Shown: positions 6,956 through 14,247, counted from the stretch's first letter. The stretch: DNA of 17,141 bases from Wenzhouxiangella sp. (GCA_007121485.1 SKKM01000249.1:1-17141); one strand, 5' to 3'. Numbers and translations: made by a program. Notes: generated by a model not told the origin, from the letters alone.

Positions 6956-7861
6956 TCAGCGACGGGGCAGGAAATTCAGCGGATTTTCCGGCTGCCCGTT
7001 GCGGCGAATCTCGAAATGCAGCAGTTCCTCGTCGCGGTTGCTGACCCCCATTTCGGCGATCTGCTGGCCTGCGCGCACGGTGGCGCCCTCCTCCACCAGG
7101 CGGACGCGATTGTGGGCATAGGCCGACAGCATGGTGTCGTTGTGCTTGATGATGATCAGCTCCCCGTAACCGATCAGCGCGGTACCGCTGTAGACCACGC
7201 GGCCATCCGCCGCGGCGACCACCGGCTGGCCGGTCCGGCCGCCAATGCCGATACCGCGGCGGGTTGCCGCCGCATCGAACGGACGTACCACGCGGCCCTC
7301 GGTAGGCCAGCGCCAGGTCACACCCGCCACGGTCCTGGTCGCCGCATCACCGGCCACCGGAGGCGGCGCCGTCGTTTCGGCGCGCGGGGCGGGAGCCGGC
7401 GCGCTGGGCGCCGGGGCCTGTACCGGCTCGCGCGGCGCCGGAGGCGTGGTTGGGGCTGGTGCTGGCGCCGGCGTGGGTTCGGGCGCGGGAGCGCGCCGCG
7501 GCTCGGTCGCCGGCGGTGTGGGATCGGTGCGCGCCAGCGCTGGCGGCGCAATCAGGCGCAGTTCCTGCCCGGGCCGAATCACGAAGGGCTCGCCGATCCG
7601 GTTCCAGGCCGCCACGTCACGCCAGTCGAGGCCGTAGCGAAAGGCAATCGAGTAGAGCGTATCGCCGCGCTGCACCGTATAGATCGGCGGCGCCACCGCC
7701 CTGGGCGCGCCGGTGCGCGCCGGCGGGGCCGTCGGCGGTGCGCGTCTTCCTTCGCGGTCCTCGACCGGTGCCGGCGCCATGGGCGCGCAGGCGACCAGGG
7801 TCAGGATCGCCGCCAGCGACAGCCCAAGCAACAAGAACCCTGAACGCCAGCCTCGCGGCAT
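6956..7861 (-). CDS. nlpD: NlpD, outer-membrane lipoprotein amidase activator (LysM + degenerate LytM)
   Basis: NlpD recruits and activates a periplasmic amidase at the division septum. The 301-aa product has a lipoprotein signal ending LVAC (Cys25), a LysM repeat (about 60-104, YTVQRGDTLYSIAFRYG), a long Pro/Ala linker (about 105-172) and a C-terminal LytM/M23 domain (about 183-300). The M23 metal ligands are lost: the first His position reads RRGIGIGG (201-208) and the HxH motif reads LLHFEIR (280-286), as in E. coli NlpD. SAYAHN (246-251) and NPLNFLPRR at the end also match NlpD. So it should be a non-enzymatic activator. The ATG at 7861 has GGGGA about 6 bases upstream and lies 27 bases after pcm. 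The usual downstream neighbour rpoS is missing here; an amidase gene follows instead. Confidence 0.93.
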   Translation of the reverse strand: MPRGWRSGFLLLGLSLAAILTLVACAPMAPAPVEDREGRRAPPTAPPARTGAPRAVAPPIYTVQRGDTLYSIAFRYGLDWRDVAAWNRIGEPFVIRPGQELRLIAPPALARTDPTPPATEPRRAPAPEPTPAPAPAPTTPPAPREPVQAPAPSAPAPAPRAETTAPPPVAGDAATRTVAGVTWRWPTEGRVVRPFDAAATRRGIGIGGRTGQPVVAAADGRVVYSGTALIGYGELIIIKHNDTMLSAYAHNRVRLVEEGATVRAGQQIAEMGVSNRDEELLHFEIRRNGQPENPLNFLPRR

Positions 7862-7888
7862 CTCAATCCCCGGCGCGGTACAGCCGCG

Positions 7889-8548
7889 TCATTCCAGGCC
7901 TCCCAGCAGCGGCACGAAGCTGACCGGGCACAGGTCTTCCTTGACGAACTCGTCGCCGTAACGGCGTATCCGGACCAGTTCCTGGATCGACCCGCGCTGC
8001 TCCGGCGCGACCAGGATGCCGCCGTCGACCAGCTGCTCCGGCAGCGTATCCGGGATATGGCCGCCGGCGGTGACGACGATGGCGTCGAACGGCGCCTGGC
8101 TGGGCCAGCCGCCCAGCCCGTCGGCATGCCGAGTGTAGATGTTGTGCAGTCCCAGCTCGTGGAAGCGCTGCCGGGCCGTGCGCAGCAGCTCGCCGATGCG
8201 CTCGGTGGTGAAGACCTGCCGGCACAGCTGAGCCAGCACGGCGGCCTGGTAGCCCGAGCCGGTGCCGATCTCGAGCACCTTGTCGGGCAGCTTGTCGCCG
8301 AGGATGGCCTCGGTCATCAGCGCGACCACGTAGGGCTGCGAGATGGTCTGGCCGCGGCCGATGGGCAGGGCGGAGTCCTCGTAGGAGCGCGAGGACAGGG
8401 CCTCGTCGACGAAGCGGTGCCGGGGCACGGTGGCGATGGCCTGGAGCACGCGTTGGTCGCGGATGCCCTTCTCTTCCAGCCGCCGCACCAGCCGCTGCCG
8501 CGTTCCGGCCGAGGTCATGCCGATCCCCATGTCGATCCCCAGGGCCAT
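7889..8548 (-). CDS. pcm: Pcm, protein-L-isoaspartate O-methyltransferase
   Basis: Pcm methylates isoaspartyl residues in aged proteins using SAM, starting their repair. Seen: the family motif VPRHRFVDEAL, SALPIGRGQTISQP, SAM-binding motif I LEIGTGSGYQAA, and PFDAIVVTAGG. The core from MTSAGTRQRL (ATG 8518) is 209 aa and aligns with E. coli Pcm from its first residue. Two further in-frame ATGs lie upstream at 8530 and 8548. I chose 8548 because it lies two bases after the surE stop (TGA-GC-ATG, coupling) and because, from recall, xanthomonad Pcm proteins carry a short extension ending in GIGMTS, as here; this gives 219 aa. None of the three starts has a strong Shine-Dalgarno sequence, so 8518 remains possible. 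The order surE-pcm-nlpD is standard in Gammaproteobacteria. Confidence 0.95.
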   Translation of the reverse strand: MALGIDMGIGMTSAGTRQRLVRRLEEKGIRDQRVLQAIATVPRHRFVDEALSSRSYEDSALPIGRGQTISQPYVVALMTEAILGDKLPDKVLEIGTGSGYQAAVLAQLCRQVFTTERIGELLRTARQRFHELGLHNIYTRHADGLGGWPSQAPFDAIVVTAGGHIPDTLPEQLVDGGILVAPEQRGSIQELVRIRRYGDEFVKEDLCPVSFVPLLGGLE

Positions 8549-8550
8549 GC

Positions 8551-9351
8551 TCAGGAGCCGGCGGCGAGCTTCTTGCGGTCGGTGACGCTGTTCAGCCGCT
8601 CGATCCAGTGGCTGACCTGCTCGAGGGCCTGGTATCGGGTCAGGTCCACATGGATGGGCGTGACCGAAATGTAGCCGCTGCGCACGGCGTGGAAGTCGGT
8701 GCCGGGGCCGTTGTCTTCGTCGCTGCCGGGCGGACCGATCCAGAAAAACGGCCGCCCGCGCGGATCCTCGATCGGGATGACGTCGCCGGAGCAGTGGCGA
8801 TGGCCCAGGCGGGTGGTCTCGAAGCCGCGGATCTTCTCCCACGGCAGATCGGGCACGTTGACGTTGAGAATGGTGTCGGCCGGCAGTGGCTCGGCCAGCA
8901 ACTGGCGCATCAGGATGACCGCGGCCTCGGCAGCGGTGGCGTAGTGCTTCGGACCTTCACCGCCGAAGGCATAAGCCAGCGAAACCGCCATGGCCGGCAG
9001 TCCCAGGAAACGTCCCTCCATGGCCGCCGCAACCGTGCCGGAGTACAGCACGTCGTCACCCATGTTGGCGCCGGCGTTGATGCCGGAAACCACCATGTCG
9101 GGCTCCTCGTCCAGCAGGCCGGTGATGGCCAGGTGCACGCAGTCGGTCGGCGTGCCGTAGACCTTGTAGCGCCCGTCGTCCTGGGGGTCGACGCGGATCG
9201 GCTGGTCCAGGGTCAGCGAGTTGCTGGCGCCGGAGCGGTCCCGATCGGGCGCCACCACGGTGATCTGGTCACAGTGCTCCGACAGCCGCTGCGCCAGCAG
9301 GCGGATGCCCGGCGCATACAGTCCGTCGTCATTGGAGATGAGAATATGCAT
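8551..9351 (-). CDS. surE: SurE, 5'(3')-nucleotidase / survival protein
   Basis: SurE is a metal-dependent phosphatase acting on nucleoside monophosphates and short polyphosphate. The 266-aa protein begins MHILISNDDGLYAPG with metal ligands D8 and D9, followed by S40 (DRDRSGASNS) and N92 (SGINAGANMG), and the YSGTVAAAMEG segment (103-113), all family hallmarks. It is slightly longer than the usual roughly 250 residues, with the extra at the C-terminus. The ATG at 9351 has no clear Shine-Dalgarno sequence. It is the first gene of the minus-strand series and faces a divergent Smr-domain gene across 74 bases containing candidate promoters for both directions. Confidence 0.97.
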   Translation of the reverse strand: MHILISNDDGLYAPGIRLLAQRLSEHCDQITVVAPDRDRSGASNSLTLDQPIRVDPQDDGRYKVYGTPTDCVHLAITGLLDEEPDMVVSGINAGANMGDDVLYSGTVAAAMEGRFLGLPAMAVSLAYAFGGEGPKHYATAAEAAVILMRQLLAEPLPADTILNVNVPDLPWEKIRGFETTRLGHRHCSGDVIPIEDPRGRPFFWIGPPGSDEDNGPGTDFHAVRSGYISVTPIHVDLTRYQALEQVSHWIERLNSVTDRKKLAAGS

Positions 9352-9358
9352 TCGGGGT

Positions 9359-9385
9359 TTGTCTCTGGAAAGCCGTAACTATAAT
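9359..9385 (+). promoter_or_regulatory. Candidate promoter for the Smr-domain gene
   Basis: A perfect -10 hexamer TATAAT stands at 9380-9385, with TTGTCT (4 of 6 matches to TTGACA) at 9359-9364, spacing 15. It is the only clearly AT-rich spot of the surE/smr gap. AGGAG follows at 9413-9417, 8 bases before the smr ATG. Confidence 0.55.
9378..9383 (-). promoter_or_regulatory. Candidate -10 box for surE
   Basis: TATAGT on the minus strand (9383-9378) lies 26 bases before the surE ATG. The region 17 bases upstream (CTGTTC) is a poor -35 match. It shares bases with the plus-strand TATAAT of the divergent gene, so the two promoters, if real, cannot easily be open at the same time. Confidence 0.4.
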
Positions 9386-9425
9386 TGAATCGGCTCACCC
9401 GAACAGCATCGCAGGAGCAAGTGTC

Positions 9426-9959
9426 ATGTCGATTGCAGACGATGAGAAGGATCTGTTCAGAGCCGAGGTCGGGCGCGTGCGCAGGGTGCGCAGCCATCGC
9501 GACCACAGCCGCCCGCCGGCGCCGCGGCCGGTTCCGGCCCAGCTCAAGCGCGACGAGCAGTCCGTGCTGGTCGAACTGGCCACGGCGCCGATCGACTTCA
9601 GCCAGGTCGAGACCGGCGAGGAAATCAGCTACCTGCGCGACGGCCTGCATCGGCGCACGCTGGGCCGGCTGCGCCGCGGGCACTGGCGGGTGCAGGACGA
9701 GATCGACCTGCACGAGATGAATATCTCCGCCGCCACCCAGTCCATCCGCGGCTTTCTCGACGAGGCCCGCACCGCCGGCTTCGGCTGCGTCAAGATCATC
9801 CACGGCAAAGGCCTGCGTTCCGGTCCCGACGGGCCCCAGCTCAAGCGCCTGACCGCCAGTCTGCTGGCGCGCCATCCGCGCGTGTGTGCCTTCGCCTCGG
9901 CCCGCCCCAACGATGGCGGCACCGGGGCGGTCTACGTGCTGCTGGACCGTTCGAAATGA
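9426..9959 (+). CDS. Smr-domain endonuclease family protein (SmrA/SmrB-like)
   Basis: 177 aa. The C-terminal Smr domain (about 91-175) shows IDLHEMN (93-99, DLH motif), IIHGKG (124-129), ARHPRVCAFASARPNDGG (148-165) and the closing strand GAVYVLL, the layout of SmrA/YdaL and SmrB/YfcN of E. coli. SmrB cleaves mRNA at collided ribosomes; the function here is inferred only from family. The N-terminal 60 residues are charged and begin with DEKDLFRAEVGRVRRV, as in SmrA-type proteins; YLRDGLHRRTLGRLRRGHW (69-87) precedes the domain as in the family. The ATG at 9426 has AGGAG 8 bases upstream. The stop overlaps the next start (ATGA), so the two genes are co-translated. Confidence 0.88.
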   Translation: MSIADDEKDLFRAEVGRVRRVRSHRDHSRPPAPRPVPAQLKRDEQSVLVELATAPIDFSQVETGEEISYLRDGLHRRTLGRLRRGHWRVQDEIDLHEMNISAATQSIRGFLDEARTAGFGCVKIIHGKGLRSGPDGPQLKRLTASLLARHPRVCAFASARPNDGGTGAVYVLLDRSK

Positions 9960-10288
9960 ACGCGGCCATGGAGACACCGCTGACGGCGATCCTGATCCTC
10001 GCAGCGGCCTGTCTCTGGTGGTTGTCGGCGATTCGCGCGCGCGACCTGGCGCGCAGCGTCGCCGCCGCGTTCTGCCGGCGCCACGGCTGGCAGTTGCTGG
10101 ACCAGACGGTCGCCCTGAGCTCGATGTGGCCGACGCGGGCCAACGACCGCCTGTGCTGGCGGCGGCGCTATCGATTCGACTTCAGTCCGGATGGGGGCGC
10201 ACGCAAATCGGGCGAACTGACGCTGGAGGGCACGCGTGCGGTGTCGATCACCGCGGAGTTGCCTGAAGGTGGAACGCTGGTCGAGTGA
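9956..10288 (+). CDS. Small membrane-anchored protein, DUF3301-like
   Basis: 110 aa of unknown function. It has an N-terminal membrane segment (about 8-24, LTAILILAAACLWWLS), then AIRARDLARSVAAAFCRRHG and WQLLDQTVALSSMW (45-58), followed by a beta-rich part with RRRYRFDFSPDG (69-80). This pattern (one helix, LLDQTVAL, RYRFEFS) is what I remember of DUF3301 proteins, common in Gammaproteobacteria. The start at 9956 is set by the 4-base ATGA overlap with the Smr gene; an open frame extends upstream but only inside that gene. The stop lies 9 bases from the convergent sspB stop, leaving no room for a separate terminator. Confidence 0.8.
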   Translation: MNAAMETPLTAILILAAACLWWLSAIRARDLARSVAAAFCRRHGWQLLDQTVALSSMWPTRANDRLCWRRRYRFDFSPDGGARKSGELTLEGTRAVSITAELPEGGTLVE

Positions 10289-10297
10289 GACGCGCGC

Positions 10298-10705
10298 TTA
10301 TTTGACGACGCGCAGGTTCGGTCCGGAGCGTTTTTTGGCCTGCGCCTTCTTCTCGTCGTCACCGGCCTCGGCCTTGGCGTCTTCGCCCTGCTCTTCATCC
10401 TCGTCGGCGAACATCATGCCGCGCCCGTTTTCGCGCGCGTAGATGGCGTCGACGGCGGCGGTGGGCACGCTGACGGCCTGGGAAACGCCGGCAAAGCGGG
10501 CGACGAAGGAAACCAATTCGGCGTCGATCAGCAGATCGCGCACCGCGGTCGGGCTGATGTTGAGCACCACCTTGCCGTCCTGGATCGCCGAGTCGGGAAC
10601 GACCACGTCCGGGTGTGCGGCATCGGCGATGATGTGGGGCGTCATGCCGGAGTCGACGATCCACTCGTGCATGGCGCGCAGCAGGTAGGGACGGCTGGCC
10701 AGCAT
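10298..10705 (-). CDS. sspB: SspB, ClpXP protease specificity adaptor
   Basis: SspB binds ssrA-tagged and other substrates and hands them to ClpXP. The 135-aa protein starts MLASRPYLLRAMHEWIVDSG and contains TPHIIADA and VVLNISPTAV, the substrate-binding fold, then an acidic, Lys/Ala-rich linker (about 100-128) and the C-terminal ClpX-binding tail LRVVK, identical to the end of E. coli SspB. ATG 10705 is chosen over the upstream in-frame ATG at 10852, which would lie deep within sspA. It starts 5 bases after the sspA stop. Last gene of the pet-ssp series. Confidence 0.95.
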   Translation of the reverse strand: MLASRPYLLRAMHEWIVDSGMTPHIIADAAHPDVVVPDSAIQDGKVVLNISPTAVRDLLIDAELVSFVARFAGVSQAVSVPTAAVDAIYARENGRGMMFADEDEEQGEDAKAEAGDDEKKAQAKKRSGPNLRVVK

Positions 10706-10710
10706 GGCGC

Positions 10711-11322
10711 TCAGTCGCCTTCGCGCATCGCCCGTTCCACTTCGGTCAGGCTGCGCTGGAACGAGTCGCGGCGGAACATCCGGTCCATGTACTTGGAAAG
10801 CTTGGGCACCCGCTTCGGGTTCAGGTCGATGCCGTAGGCGGGCAGGCGCCACAGCAGCGGCACCAGCGCGCAGTCGGCCAGCGACAGCTCGTCGTTGAGC
10901 AGGAAGGGCGTCAGGCCGAACAGATCGTCCGAGGCCAGCAGGCTGTCGTGCAGGGCCTTCTTGGTGGCGGCGACTTTTTTCTCGCCGCCGGAGGTTTCGA
11001 TGGTCTTGCCGGCCTCGACCCAGTCGCGCTGGACCCGGTACATGGCCAGCCGCAAACGCGAGCGCGAGACCGGATCAACCGGCATCAGCGGCGGATGCGG
11101 GTAGCGCTCGTCCAGATATTCGGCCACCACCCAGGTGCCGTAAAGCACCATGTCGCGGTCGACCAGGGTCGGCGTCTCGCCGTAAGGGTTGAGCTCGGCC
11201 AGGTCGGCCGTGGCCGCCCTGTCCTGCTCGACGTGGATGATCTCGACGTTGATCCCTTTTTCGGCCAGAACGAAGCGCACCCGGTGACAATCCAGGCAGC
11301 TTTCGGATGAGTACAGGGCCAT
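10711..11322 (-). CDS. sspA: SspA, stringent starvation protein A (GST fold, RNA polymerase-associated)
   Basis: SspA has a glutathione-S-transferase fold without known transferase activity; in E. coli it binds RNA polymerase and acts in stationary phase and acid stress. About 203 aa. The N-terminal thioredoxin-like part has a CLDC sequence, VRFVLAEKGI and NPYGETPTLVDRDMVLYGTW; the C-terminal helical GST domain holds SLADCALVPLLWRLPAYGIDL. Two ATGs stand in tandem (11325, 11322); GGAG ends only 2 bases before the first and 5 before the second, so I chose the second. It lies 58 bases after petC. That gap contains a small CCGGA/TCCGG hairpin (11358-11370) without a T-run. Linkage of petABC and sspAB is common in beta- and gammaproteobacteria. 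Confidence 0.95.
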   Translation of the reverse strand: MALYSSESCLDCHRVRFVLAEKGINVEIIHVEQDRAATADLAELNPYGETPTLVDRDMVLYGTWVVAEYLDERYPHPPLMPVDPVSRSRLRLAMYRVQRDWVEAGKTIETSGGEKKVAATKKALHDSLLASDDLFGLTPFLLNDELSLADCALVPLLWRLPAYGIDLNPKRVPKLSKYMDRMFRRDSFQRSLTEVERAMREGD

Positions 11323-11380
11323 CATGGCTCCTGTCCCCGGCGAGACGCTCCCGCAACCCGGATCGTCCGGCCCTGGCAGG

Positions 11381-12124
11381 TCACTTCTTCACATCCTTCC
11401 AGTATTCGCGATACAGGAGGAAGGCCAGGAAGGTGAACAGCGACAGGAACAGCAGCACCCAGACGCCGACGCGCTGGCGCTTGAGCTTGGCCGGTTCGCC
11501 GACGTACTGCATGAAGGCGGTGATGTCGCGCACCACGCGGTCGAACTCGGTCGGCGACAGGCGGCCGGGACGCTCCAGCTGCAGACCGACCACCCGGGTC
11601 GTCTCGTTGCCGTCGGAATCGGTCACGGTTTCGGTCACCGCACGCTGGATGCCCTGCAGGTCCCACAGCACGTGCGGCATGGCCGGATTTTCCAGCACGA
11701 TGTTGTTCCAGCCATCCTCGGTCAGGTAATAGCCGCGCAGGAAGGTGTAGATCCAGTCCGGGCCTCGGGAACGGGATTTCAGGCTCAGATCGGGCGGCGC
11801 CTTGCCGAACCATTCGACCGATTCCTCGTAAGGCATCGACGACATCATGTAGTCGGTGATCTCGAGATCGCCCGGAATCAGGAATTCCTGGACCAGCTCC
11901 TCGCTCAGGTCCAGATCGTCCACCAGGCGCTGGAAGCGCTGGAACTGCATGGAATGACAACCCATGCAGTACTGCACATACAGCGAGGCGCCGCGCTGCA
12001 GGGAAGCCCGGTCAAACACGTTCGTCCCGGCCGAGTCGAGATTGCCGGCCTTGGCGGCGTAGGCCGGTGCGGGCAGCGGGAGCAGCAGCACGGACAGCGC
12101 CAGGATGCGGATCAGGGGCTTCAT
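11381..12124 (-). CDS. petC: Cytochrome c1, bc1 complex
   Basis: Cytochrome c1 accepts electrons from the Rieske protein and passes them to soluble cytochrome c on the periplasmic side. 247 aa: Sec signal (about 1-23, ending APAYA), heme c attachment motif CMGCH (53-57), axial Met in NPAMPHVLWD (M149), and a C-terminal membrane anchor (about 219-237, VGVWVLLFLSLFTFLAFLL) followed by a basic tail. The ATG overlaps the petB stop (ATGA). The length is typical for the gammaproteobacterial type that is encoded separately from cytochrome b. Confidence 0.97.
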   Translation of the reverse strand: MKPLIRILALSVLLLPLPAPAYAAKAGNLDSAGTNVFDRASLQRGASLYVQYCMGCHSMQFQRFQRLVDDLDLSEELVQEFLIPGDLEITDYMMSSMPYEESVEWFGKAPPDLSLKSRSRGPDWIYTFLRGYYLTEDGWNNIVLENPAMPHVLWDLQGIQRAVTETVTDSDGNETTRVVGLQLERPGRLSPTEFDRVVRDITAFMQYVGEPAKLKRQRVGVWVLLFLSLFTFLAFLLYREYWKDVKK

Positions 12125-13359
12125 GTGGTTATGCGCTCCGGAACGGGTTTGGTGTGCTCGATACTGGTCCAGATCGGCATCAGCAGGAAGAAGCCGAAGT
12201 AGATCACCGACCAGAAGCGAATCTCGGCGATGCTCGCATCAGGCGACAGACCCAGCATCGACAGCCTCACGAACGCGATGACCAGCAGGCCCAGCGCGAT
12301 TTTCGACGGCCAGCCGCGATAGCGCAGCGAGTTGACCGGGCTGCGGTCCAGCCACGGCACCACGAACAGGATCAGCACCGCCGCGCCCATCAGGATCACG
12401 CCCATGAGCTTGTTCGGCACGGCCTGCAGGATGGCGTAGAAGGCCGTGAAGTACCACACCGGCGGGATGTGCTCCGGCGTGACCAGCGGATCGGCCTCGA
12501 CGAAGTTGTCGGGCTTGAGGAAGTAACCGCCGCCCTCGGGCCAGAAGAACACGATGAAGGCCGCGATCAGCAGGAAGCAGCCGGCGTAGAAGATGTCCTT
12601 GACCGTGTAGTACGGGTGGAATGGAACCGCGTCCAGCGGCCGGCCCTGGGAGTCCTTCTTGGCCTTGATGTTGACGCCTTCCGGGTTGTTCGAGCCCACC
12701 TCGTGCAGCGCGGCCAGGTGGAGCACGACCAGCAGCAGCAGCACCAGCGGTAGCGCGACCACGTGCAGGGCAAAGAAGCGGTTGAGCGTGGAATCGGCGA
12801 CCAGGAAGTCACCGCGGATCCAGTCGACCAGCTCAGGCCCGATCACGGGCACCGCGCCGAACAGCGAGATGATCACCTGCGCGCCCCAGAACGACATCTG
12901 GCCCCACGGCAGCACGTAGCCGGTGAACGAGATGGCCATCAGGATCAGGAAAATCGCGACGCCGAGGATCCACACCAGCTCACGCGGCTTCTTGTAAGAG
13001 CCGTACAGAAGCGCGCGGAACATGTGCAGATAGACCACGACGAAGAACAGCGAGGCGCCGGTGGAGTGCATGTAGCGGATCATCCAGCCCCACTGCACGT
13101 CGCGCATGATGAACTCGACCGAGGCGAAGGCCCGCTCCGCGTCCGGCTTGTAGTGCATGGTCAGGAAGATGCCGGTCAGGAGCTGGTTGACCAGCACCAG
13201 CAGCGACAGCGCGCCGAAGATGTACCAGAAGTTGAGGTTCTTCGGCGCCCAGTATTCGCTCAGGTGCTGCTTGTAGAAGGCCTTGACGCCGGCACGCTCG
13301 TTGATCCACTGGTCAACGACATCGACCGACCGGGCAATGGGACCTGCTGACTTTGCCAT
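12121..13359 (-). CDS. petB: Cytochrome b, bc1 complex
   Basis: Membrane core of complex III, carrying hemes bL and bH and the Qo and Qi quinone sites. 412 aa with eight hydrophobic segments. The four heme His ligands are H98 (RYMHSTG) and H112 (YLHMFR) in helix B and H199 (FALHVV) and H214 (VLHLAALHEVG) in helix D. YVLPWGQMSFWGA (148-160) is the cd1 loop. The Qo motif is PVWY (300-303) rather than the mitochondrial PEWY, a variant known among proteobacteria. AAGGAG precedes the ATG by 11 bases, spanning the petA stop 3 bases away. Confidence 0.98.
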   Translation of the reverse strand: MAKSAGPIARSVDVVDQWINERAGVKAFYKQHLSEYWAPKNLNFWYIFGALSLLVLVNQLLTGIFLTMHYKPDAERAFASVEFIMRDVQWGWMIRYMHSTGASLFFVVVYLHMFRALLYGSYKKPRELVWILGVAIFLILMAISFTGYVLPWGQMSFWGAQVIISLFGAVPVIGPELVDWIRGDFLVADSTLNRFFALHVVALPLVLLLLVVLHLAALHEVGSNNPEGVNIKAKKDSQGRPLDAVPFHPYYTVKDIFYAGCFLLIAAFIVFFWPEGGGYFLKPDNFVEADPLVTPEHIPPVWYFTAFYAILQAVPNKLMGVILMGAAVLILFVVPWLDRSPVNSLRYRGWPSKIALGLLVIAFVRLSMLGLSPDASIAEIRFWSVIYFGFFLLMPIWTSIEHTKPVPERITT

Positions 13360-13362
13360 GGT

Positions 13363-13986
13363 TTACGCTGCTCCTTCGGGGTCGACGCCGATTATGATGT
13401 TGTCGTCGTCAACGTAGCTGTGAGGCGGAATCAGCAGGTTGCGACCGGCCGGAACCCCGCGGAACACGCGCCCGGCCAGGTCGAAGGTCGAGCGGTGACA
13501 GCCGCAGAAAAACCCGCCGCGCCAGTCGGCGTCGAAGGGCTGGGCCCCCACCTGCGGAATCATCGACGGCACGCAGCCCAGGTGGGTGCAGTGCATGTTC
13601 AGGACCAGGTATTCGGGCTTGATCGAGCGGTGCTCGTTGCGCGCGTACTCCGGCTGCTGGCCGGCGTCGTCCGAGTCCGGATCGCGCAGGCGCGGCTCCA
13701 CGACCGGCAAGTTCTCGAGCATGGTCTGGGTGCGGCGCAGGATGCCGATGGTCGAACCGCGCCACTGCACGCGCACCAGCTGGCCAGGCTCCAGGTCGCC
13801 GATGAAGACTTCGACCGGGGCGCCGACGGCCAGGGCCCGCGCGCTGGGGCGCAGCGACGCCAGGAAAGGCCACGCGGCAGCCGCCACGCCGACGGCGCCT
13901 ACCGCTCCCGTGGTGGCCAGCAGCAGCCGACGCCGGGACGGGTCAGCAGTGGGTTGAACGGATGCAAGCTGTTCTGTTTCAGACAT
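13363..13986 (-). CDS. petA: Rieske iron-sulfur subunit, bc1 complex
   Basis: The Rieske [2Fe-2S] protein takes one electron from quinol at the Qo site. 207 aa: a Tat-type signal anchor (SRRRLLLATTG at 17-27, hydrophobic to about 44), then the soluble domain with box I CTHLGC (133-138) and box II CGCHRS (161-166, continuing TFDLAGRVF). All four cluster ligands (C133, H135, C161/C163 with H164, by motif) are in place, but box II usually reads CPCHGS, so both the Pro and the Gly are changed here. The ATG at 13986 has GGAG 6 bases upstream. First gene of petA-petB-petC. Confidence 0.97.
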   Translation of the reverse strand: MSETEQLASVQPTADPSRRRLLLATTGAVGAVGVAAAAWPFLASLRPSARALAVGAPVEVFIGDLEPGQLVRVQWRGSTIGILRRTQTMLENLPVVEPRLRDPDSDDAGQQPEYARNEHRSIKPEYLVLNMHCTHLGCVPSMIPQVGAQPFDADWRGGFFCGCHRSTFDLAGRVFRGVPAGRNLLIPPHSYVDDDNIIIGVDPEGAA

Positions 13987-14015
13987 GAATCACTCCGGGC
14001 GTTGATAAAGAACCC

Positions 14016-14045
14016 GAGGCAGGCTCACCGCGGCGAGCTCGCCTC
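14016..14045. promoter_or_regulatory. Imperfect hairpin in the petA leader
   Basis: GAGGC (14016-14020) pairs with GCCTC (14041-14045), and inside it GCTC (14023-14026) with GAGC (14035-14038), giving a 30-base stem-loop with one mismatch and one wobble. The right arm includes a perfect 12-bp palindrome GGCGAGCTCGCC (14032-14043). It lies 30-60 bases before the petA ATG and would be in the 5' leader of the pet mRNA. No T-run follows on either strand, so an intrinsic terminator is unlikely. Confidence 0.4.
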
Positions 14046-14170
14046 AAGTCCACGCTTCCGACACCAAATTACTGTTACCCGCACCAGGAGACAAACGCCT
14101 CCGGACGCACAACCCGTGTATTGCGGGGGATGCCAGTCTGCATTTTAGCGAAATATTAAGAATAGGGGCA

Positions 14171-14178
14171 ATTATACT
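14171..14178. promoter_or_regulatory. Overlapping divergent -10 candidates for petA and degS
   Basis: In the 261-base petA/degS gap, TATAAT on the minus strand (14176-14171, toward petA) and TATACT on the plus strand (14173-14178, toward degS) occupy the same bases in an AT-rich patch (about 14140-14178). Neither has a good -35 box at 16-18 bases. From here the pet leader would be about 180 bases long. The rest of the gap holds a hairpin near petA and no gene that I can support. Confidence 0.4.
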
Positions 14179-14247
14179 GTCGGCCGTGTAAAGCGCGTCC
14201 TTCATTGTCCGCGCCATTCCCCCTCCGATGCCTGCACGGCCGCCACC

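Noticed and set aside
11358..11370. CCGGA/TCCGG hairpin between petC and sspA as a terminator
   Set aside because: The stem is only 5 bp and no T-run follows on either strand; petC and sspA are probably cotranscribed.
14075..14143. 22-codon minus-strand frame in the pet leader (MQTGIPRNTR...)
   Set aside because: It has no Shine-Dalgarno sequence and no recognisable feature; a frame this short is expected by chance.
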